Assembly: GCA_003427395.1 (NCBI GenBank)
Contig: BFEA01000229.1
Coordinates: 41,212 to 62,012, forward strand
Reading direction: 5' to 3'
DNA: 20,801 nt
From: Chara braunii
Taxonomy: Eukaryota > Streptophyta > Charophyceae > Charales > Characeae
The notes beneath the pieces were generated by a model. It had not been told where the DNA came from. It saw nothing but the letters and a program-made list of their open reading frames with translations, and did not search any database. Position numbers and translations under genes: made by a program. Of the stretch, positions 16,586 to 20,801 are shown piece by piece (the stretch's first letter is position 1; each line of letters starts with the position of its first letter).

Positions 16586-17406
16586 TCTTGTTTAAGTGCC
16601 TCCTGTGATCACGCCGGATCAGCAGGACTGGGACCAACATCTGCTAAGGGCACAACTGATGTGTAATACGTTTGTTCACATCAGTACAGGCGTTACACCC
16701 TACAGGCTGCACTTTGCTAAAAACCCAAGGCAACCTCTTGATGGTCTCATCGACAAGGCTAAAAGTCTAAACTAACTCCTAGGACTGCAGAATTCACCAT
16801 GCGCTATGAGACAGACCTAGAGAAAGCTAGACCTAACATGTTCAAGGCCTGAAAGAGGATGATCCAACAGGCTAATAAGCATCACTTTCCCTCTGCCATA
16901 CCAAGGCCCGAAAAAGGATGATCAAACAGGTTCGCTTTCTCTCTGCCATACGACCAGGTCACTGGGTCCGGGTGAAAAGATATGAACTAACTGACGAACA
17001 AGACATATCAAGAAAGTTGTTGCATGTTTGCTATGCCCATGAGGTGCTTGGTACTGTGGGGGCAGCTCCATTTGGACCTTCCTATGTCCTTGTTGTACCG
17101 CCTCATATCAGAACCTATCCAATCTTTCATGCCTCAAAACTGCTGCCTTTCACTCCTGCTGACGCATTTCCTAATAGACCACCGCAATTTGGACCTCCTA
17201 TCCATGGAAAGGGATATGAAGCTGAGAGCATAGAGGATGCGTAGGGCACAGGCCCCAACTGCAAATACCTTGTGAAGTTTCGCTTCCAACCTCACACAGA
17301 GTTTACAAAGAAGGAACTTCTCAAATCTGCAAATTCAGTCGTGCGGTTCTACGAGGCCGAACAGAAAGGGCAATTGCTCAGACAATCTCCTCGTGGACAC
17401 TCCTAG
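16586..17406 (+). pseudogene. Chromovirus integrase C-terminal part and chromodomain
   Basis: Integrase resumes with DQQDWDQHLLRAQ (about 16615-16655), then HISTGVTPYRLHF. After shifts come KRMIQQANKHHF (about 16855-16890) and, in frame from 16918, HWVRVKRYELTDEQDISRKL, the integrase tail. IFHASKLLPFTP then leads into the chromodomain (about 17210-17330: EAESIEDA, stop TAG at 17242-17244, KYLVKFRFQPHTEFTKKEL). The frame ends at the TAG at 17404-17406. Chromodomains direct integration to marked chromatin, and their presence places the element among plant Ty3/Gypsy chromoviruses. The domain is otherwise well preserved, with one in-frame stop. Confidence 0.88.
16844..16950 (+). repeat. Tandem duplication in integrase tail (57 and 48 bp)
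   Basis: Unit 1 (16844-16900) and unit 2 (16903-16950) share aaggcc-gaaa-aggatgat, aacagg and the end ctctctgccata or ccctctgccata. Unit 2 lacks nine bases. The first unit carries the family sequence QQANKH; the second replaces it. The duplication adds residues to the integrase tail and throws the frame out. Confidence 0.85.
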
Positions 17407-18506
17407 CTCGGAATCCTCGCTCCCCAGGAGGGTAGGAGTGCAATGAACTGCAGTTGCTCACGCAGGCTGTACACTAAGTTTGTCTGCTATTCCCCTGTTC
17501 TGAGCCGTGCAGGACTTGATCCCGTGACCTCCAGTTTGTATGTATTGTTTACTAGCTTTGAGTCCTACTGGGCTTGAACCGTGAACCTGTCGCTAGTAGT
17601 ATCTGTTCTGCATTCTTAGACCCTTGAGCCTTGTTGTCTTGTCCTTTTCTGCTCTTCTGGAAACTGGTAGGCCCGTGCGTCTCTCTTTTGTGTGTCCTGA
17701 ATCCCCTAGTCCAGGTTTCCATCTAGATGCATATAGGCAGATCTTGACTGTTTGGCCGTAGATGTTTATTAGGTGGCTGCTGTGTTGTAGGTCTAGGGAA
17801 GTTGAGGCAGAGGCCGACGAATTCTGGGTTCTTTTCCTTCTTTTTTGGAAGTAGTGACGAGGATTACAGGATCTGTGCTATTTTTCAGCGCTAGGTCTCC
17901 TTCCTCTATAGGGAGCTGTGGGCTGCAATAGCTGGGGCTCCCTACTACTCGGGGAGAAAGCACCTGTGGGACGTCTTCCAGGTGCTGGTGCCACTACCGT
18001 CCCGCTGCTGTTCGGGAGGTTAGAAGCTTGCCGCTGCTTCATCAGCAAAGCGGCAACTGCTTGGTTGCAGCCATAGCTCTCGACCATCTGCTTCTTCTTC
18101 ATCGAGGTTCTTCTTCTTCACGCTGGCTTGTGGCGCTGCTGTTTGATGTCTGGCTCATCCCAGATCAACGCCTGGACTCACATCGGGGCATGATGGGATG
18201 TCGTTTTCAACAGTGGGCTATCATCGGAGGCTGGAGGTCGTACGGAGAAGTGGAAGTTTTACCGTAACTTCGTTGAAAATGTCTTGTTGGGGGCGCAACA
18301 GATTTTGTGGTTGAGATTCTTGGAGTTGTTCGGCTGAGAGGAGGAGAGCAGGGGGTGTAATGAATAATTGATTGAAACATTTTTCTCTCAATTCTTTTAT
18401 TCTGGTTTTGGCTTCTACTGTGCAATATCTCTCCGTGGCTATGGTGTGAATCTGCTCTCTCCACTCTGCCTGTCATTGCAGATGTGTATGGGAACATTTG
18501 AATGCA
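17407..18506 (+). other. Possible 3' LTR of the chromovirus (unpaired)
   Basis: A purine tract, aggagggtaggag (17426-17438), is followed by TG (17439), the layout of a polypurine tract next to an LTR start. About 1 kb of noncoding sequence follows. gtaatgaataattgattgaaac (near 18357) and a pyrimidine-rich patch could be transcript-end signals, and tgggaaca (18489-18496) could be the CA end. There is no second LTR in the window to confirm the limits. Two related ~75-bp segments at about 17510-17600 have box B-like minus-strand motifs (GGTTCAAGCCC at 17580, GGATCAAGTCC at 17522) without good A boxes. Otherwise no gene is seen. Confidence 0.35.
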
Positions 18507-18647
18507 GTTTTATGTCGTGAATCAATCGAGCACATAACAGACTGCCATTCTGAATTTACTGCTTGTAAGCACGTGATGCAGGGCCGAGCACACAGCATAT
18601 AACTCGGGTAATGTCGATCGAAGGGACTGTCACCCAGAAAATTCGTT

Positions 18648-19187
18648 CTACAGAGCGAGTCGTGGAAGCCGGATTTGGACTACCTTGCAAGCGAGTCCAC
18701 CTGTTCGAACGACTACTAGTCGATTGTCTGGCAGGCGGTAATCGTCGTTGCGGGAGGACACTGTTGAAGCCCTGAGGGTATAAGGTGGGCCCTGAGGGTA
18801 TAAGGTGGTCAAGCGCTGAACTCGATACCCTTCACGACGGGTAGCTGCATGTTTGAACAATTCAGGATCAATGGAGCCATCAGCATTCAGATAGAGATAG
18901 GGGTCTATACACTCCAGGGGCCAGACAACAAAATGAAATTTGTGAGTGCACGTGTGTGTAAAGGTGACGTGTGTGTGTGAATGCGCAGGAGTGCTGCTGG
19001 CAGCGCAGAATAGTATGTGTGTGTACGCAGGTGTGCTGCTGGCATCACGAAAACTATTTCGCCCGCCACGCAAGATGCGAGTCCATCTGCAAGGCCGTTG
19101 CTGGAGAAATCGGCAAATGCACAAAAGACAAATTGTGATCACATACCTTTCAATGTTCCTTGGGAGATTCATTCTCTTTTTGCACAT
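18648..19187 (-). CDS. Open frame of 179 codons, unrecognised, doubtful
   Basis: It starts MCKKRMNLPRNIERY and ends IRLPRLAL. It contains a repeated ASSTPA phrase (from the ~50-bp duplication) and a segment IDPELFKHAATRREGY. No domain, signal peptide or membrane segment stands out. An ORF of this length can arise by chance in 20 kb of this base composition, and its two internal duplications keep it open. I list it only because it is the longest frame in the right-hand region with no mobile-element assignment. Confidence 0.12.
   Translation of the reverse strand: MCKKRMNLPRNIERYVITICLLCICRFLQQRPCRWTRILRGGRNSFRDASSTPAYTHILFCAASSTPAHSHTHVTFTHTCTHKFHFVVWPLECIDPYLYLNADGSIDPELFKHAATRREGYRVQRLTTLYPQGPPYTLRASTVSSRNDDYRLPDNRLVVVRTGGLACKVVQIRLPRLAL
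18771..18810. repeat. 20-bp tandem duplication
   Basis: cctgagggtataaggtgggc followed at once by cctgagggtataaggtggtc, 19 of 20 identical. It is short and apparently recent. Confidence 0.95.
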
Positions 19188-19797
19188 TTGGTGAGTGGTG
19201 CGGCGAGGCCCTCAGGCCAAGCGCCGACGAGGAAAACTCAGCCTGTCACCCCGTTTCCAAACACTGCCCATGTGCATGCCCATGGTTAGACGGGGGGGGG
19301 GCGCCGAGCCACCAGACCATTTCCGAACTCTGCAAAAGCCTAAAGGTCTAAAACCCAAACCCGCGACCAAACAAAACAAAGAACCCAGACTGTAGTCCTC
19401 ACACCTGCAGACTTCGGACTTCCAATCCGGGTTTCCAAAACAAAACGTGACAAAGATGAAAAAACAAAAAAGCAGCAACACCCGTGGAGGACAACAACAA
19501 AAAGAACAAAAGAACAGAAGCTTTTGTCTGACACACTTCAATGCACGCCGCGCCGCGCTTTAAGGCAGCGCCGTTCGACAACAAGAAATCAACAGTTGCC
19601 ACACACAATTTCGCGAAACTGCAACACGTCACTTATTAGCTAGGCCCGGGAAAATTTTGCAAAAACAGTGTCTCGGCCGGGACGCTGCCAATTTCAGAAT
19701 CCAAAGGCCAGCAATGCAGGAAACGGAAAGCGAATGATGCACAGCGTCACACCACCCTCACGGGCCAACTTCGCTACAGGGTTTTGTTTCTGATTTC

Positions 19798-20106
19798 ACC
19801 TTACAATTTCAAGTACTGAAAAAGCCCACGATCGCAAACAACTGCCGACGAGGCTTTTATCCACTACCACTGTATTGATCTGTACACAAAAAGGAAAAAA
19901 CTTCAAAAAAGGCAAGCAAAAGTTTGTCAAATTGACTCTCTCCGAAGGACGTAGACGGGACAGCATATGTTTCCTCACGTGTAGTACGCCCCCACATCAA
20001 TCATTCCGCCGCTCTAGACACCAGTATGTTTTGTTATCCACCTCCTCCTCATCATCATATAACATGTGCATGACCGACCACACTATCCCATTTCGTTTTT
20101 TATTTT
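19798..20106. repeat. ~310-bp tandem segment, copy 1
   Basis: Copy 1 matches 20107-20530: aaagcccac, gcaaaca, ctgc-ga-gaggctt, tgtattgatct, ggcaagcaaa, ttgactct, cccccacatcaatcattccg and ataacatgtgcatg occur in the same order. It has only short simple repeats (cctcctcctcatcatcat at 20041-20056). Confidence 0.9.
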
Positions 20107-20193
20107 AACTTAAAATTTTGAAGCAATAAAAGCCCACCACTGCAAACAAAAAACTGCTGATGAGGCTTATCAAAAAACATTGTATTGATCTTT

Positions 20194-20245
<52 letters not shown>

Positions 20246-20269
20246 GAAAAAAGAGATAGAGAGAGAGAG

Positions 20270-20297
<28 letters not shown>
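20194..20297. repeat. Compound microsatellite CA/A/GA
   Basis: A (CA) run, about 40 A, cg, then GA repeats, then about 28 A. Copy 1 of the segment has only cacaaaaaggaaaaaac at this place. Confidence 0.95.
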
Positions 20298-20301
<4 letters not shown>

Positions 20302-20420
20302 AGCAAATGTTTGTTAAATTGACTCTTTCCAAAGAATGTATACGGGACATCGTATGTTTCTTTACCTGTTGTATGCCCCCACATCAATCATTCCGCCGCT
20401 CTATACACCAGTATGTTGTT

Positions 20421-20491
20421 TTCCTCCTCCTCCTCCTCCTCCTCCTCCTCCTCCTCATCCTCATCCTCATCCTCATCATCATCATCATCAT
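20421..20491. repeat. Compound microsatellite TCC/TCATCC/TCA
   Basis: About eleven cct units, then catcct units, then cat units. The order matches the short cctcctcctcatcatcat in copy 1, so it grew from that seed. Confidence 0.95.
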
Positions 20492-20599
20492 ATAACATGT
20501 GCATGGCCGACCACACTGTCTCCCATTTCTGGCCTCAAATGTCAGGTGAGAGTTGAAATCAGTCTTGCAAATCCACACTCAAACATGCATGCAACAAAT

Positions 20600-20790
20600 G
20601 AGAATAGCCTGGCGCTGTGCACCCAGCTCAAACTTGGAGATATGGTAGCTTGCAACTCAACTCAAATCCGAATTTACTTCAGTTGACTATGGCGCTGGGC
20701 GCCCACACTTACACGTTTGACTCAGAGTTCACACGCAACTCGACTCCGGATCACCCTGGATACCATGCACGCTAACCACTGCACACACAC
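20600..20790 (-). mobile_element. SINE-like sequence with tRNA-like head and ~80-bp duplication
   Basis: Minus strand from the right edge: GCAGTGGTTAGCGTGC (20784-20769), a typical tRNA D-arm/box A stretch, then GGAGTCGAGTT from 20747, a weak box B. The spacing is about 40 nt. The body has an ~80-bp tandem duplication: ggcgctgtgcaccca at 20611 against ggcgctgggcgccca at 20691, and gcaactcaactcaaatcc at 20652 against gcaactcgactccggat at 20735. I see no poly(A) tail in clear register. A tRNA-derived SINE is the best reading, and it may continue beyond the window. Confidence 0.5.
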
Positions 20791-20801
20791 ATACACACTC
20801 A

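Larger units (their letters stand above)
18507..19797. other. Unassigned stretch with short tandem duplications
   Basis: No recognisable gene. A 20-bp exact-type duplication (cctgagggtataaggtgg) sits at 18771-18790 and 18791-18810. A ~50-bp imperfect one around 18970-19060 repeats gcaggNgtgctgctggca next to gt runs. The longest open frame (19187 to 18648, minus, 179 codons) covers both duplications. Its composition looks random and I do not recognise it. There is a ten-G run near 19293. Confidence 0.45.
20107..20530. repeat. ~310-bp tandem segment, copy 2, with expanded microsatellites
   Basis: This is the second copy, enlarged to about 420 bp by (CA)n-A(n)-(GA)n-A(n) at 20194-20297 and by (TCC)n-(TCATCC)n-(TCA)n at 20421-20491. 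Each sits where copy 1 has a short seed of the same motif. The open frames across it are poly-Lys/poly-Pro artefacts. Confidence 0.92.

Noticed and set aside
17510-17600. Two more tRNA-like segments (GGTTCAAGCCC, GGATCAAGTCC)
   Set aside because: Box B-like motifs are good but no box A is found 40-45 nt upstream on the same strand.
18700-18725. tRNA T-arm-like ctgttcgaacgac
   Set aside because: Self-complementary ttcgaa core only; no partner A box at tRNA distance on either strand.
20160-20495. 111-codon poly-Lys frame and neighbouring poly-Pro/poly-Phe frames
   Set aside because: They are products of the A-rich and TCC microsatellites.

Overview
The window looks like repeat-rich nuclear DNA of a land plant. 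The reasons are a plant-type two-ORF LINE (L1-like, with a DUF4283-like domain and zinc knuckle in ORF1), a Ty3/Gypsy chromovirus whose integrase ends in a chromodomain, a U6 snRNA retrocopy, tRNA-derived SINE-like sequence and many simple repeats. I cannot name the species. I see no intact protein-coding host gene: every recognisable reading frame belongs to a mobile element and is broken by stops or frameshifts.

Left part (1-7313). Two tandem copies of a ~633-bp repeat (1-1292), each built of ~200-bp subrepeats, abut the 3' end of a LINE on the minus strand. Reading right to left, the LINE has ORF1 (about 7313 to 5300) and ORF2 (5221 to about 1293: endonuclease, reverse transcriptase, zf-RVT domain, C-terminal tail). 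It is dead. One of the two catalytic aspartates of the reverse transcriptase is Asn, and there are many stops and shifts.

Centre (7314-10708). A U6 snRNA retropseudogene (7801-7897, minus) has an A-rich tail and a 13/14-bp target-site duplication. It sits between the LINE above and a second LINE-type ORF1 (8235-10708, plus), so the two ORF1s are head to head. They are homologous but diverged. The second has no ORF2 after it. Instead come a 30-bp minisatellite (10771-10920) and a 489-bp element with terminal inverted repeats (10924-11412).

Middle right (11413-13560). This stretch is unassigned DNA, an (ATG)10 tract, and two copies of a ~430-bp module with A- and ATC-rich sequence downstream of each.

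Chromovirus (about 14580-17406, plus). RNase H end, integrase and chromodomain are present, with stops and shifts. The integrase is split by a ~1.1-kb minus-strand insertion (15478-16585). That insertion has a 24-nt poly(T) at its left end, i.e. the poly(A) tail of a retroposon, and three tandem tRNA-like segments near its right, 5' end. A possible LTR follows the chromodomain.

Right end (18500-20801). I see no gene. The stretch holds short tandem duplications, a ~310-bp segment duplicated with microsatellites expanded at the matching places in the second copy, and a tRNA-like SINE head at the window edge.

The most unusual structure is the composite poly(A)-tailed element with three tRNA-like promoters. 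Next are the U6 retrocopy and the small TIR element beside its minisatellite.
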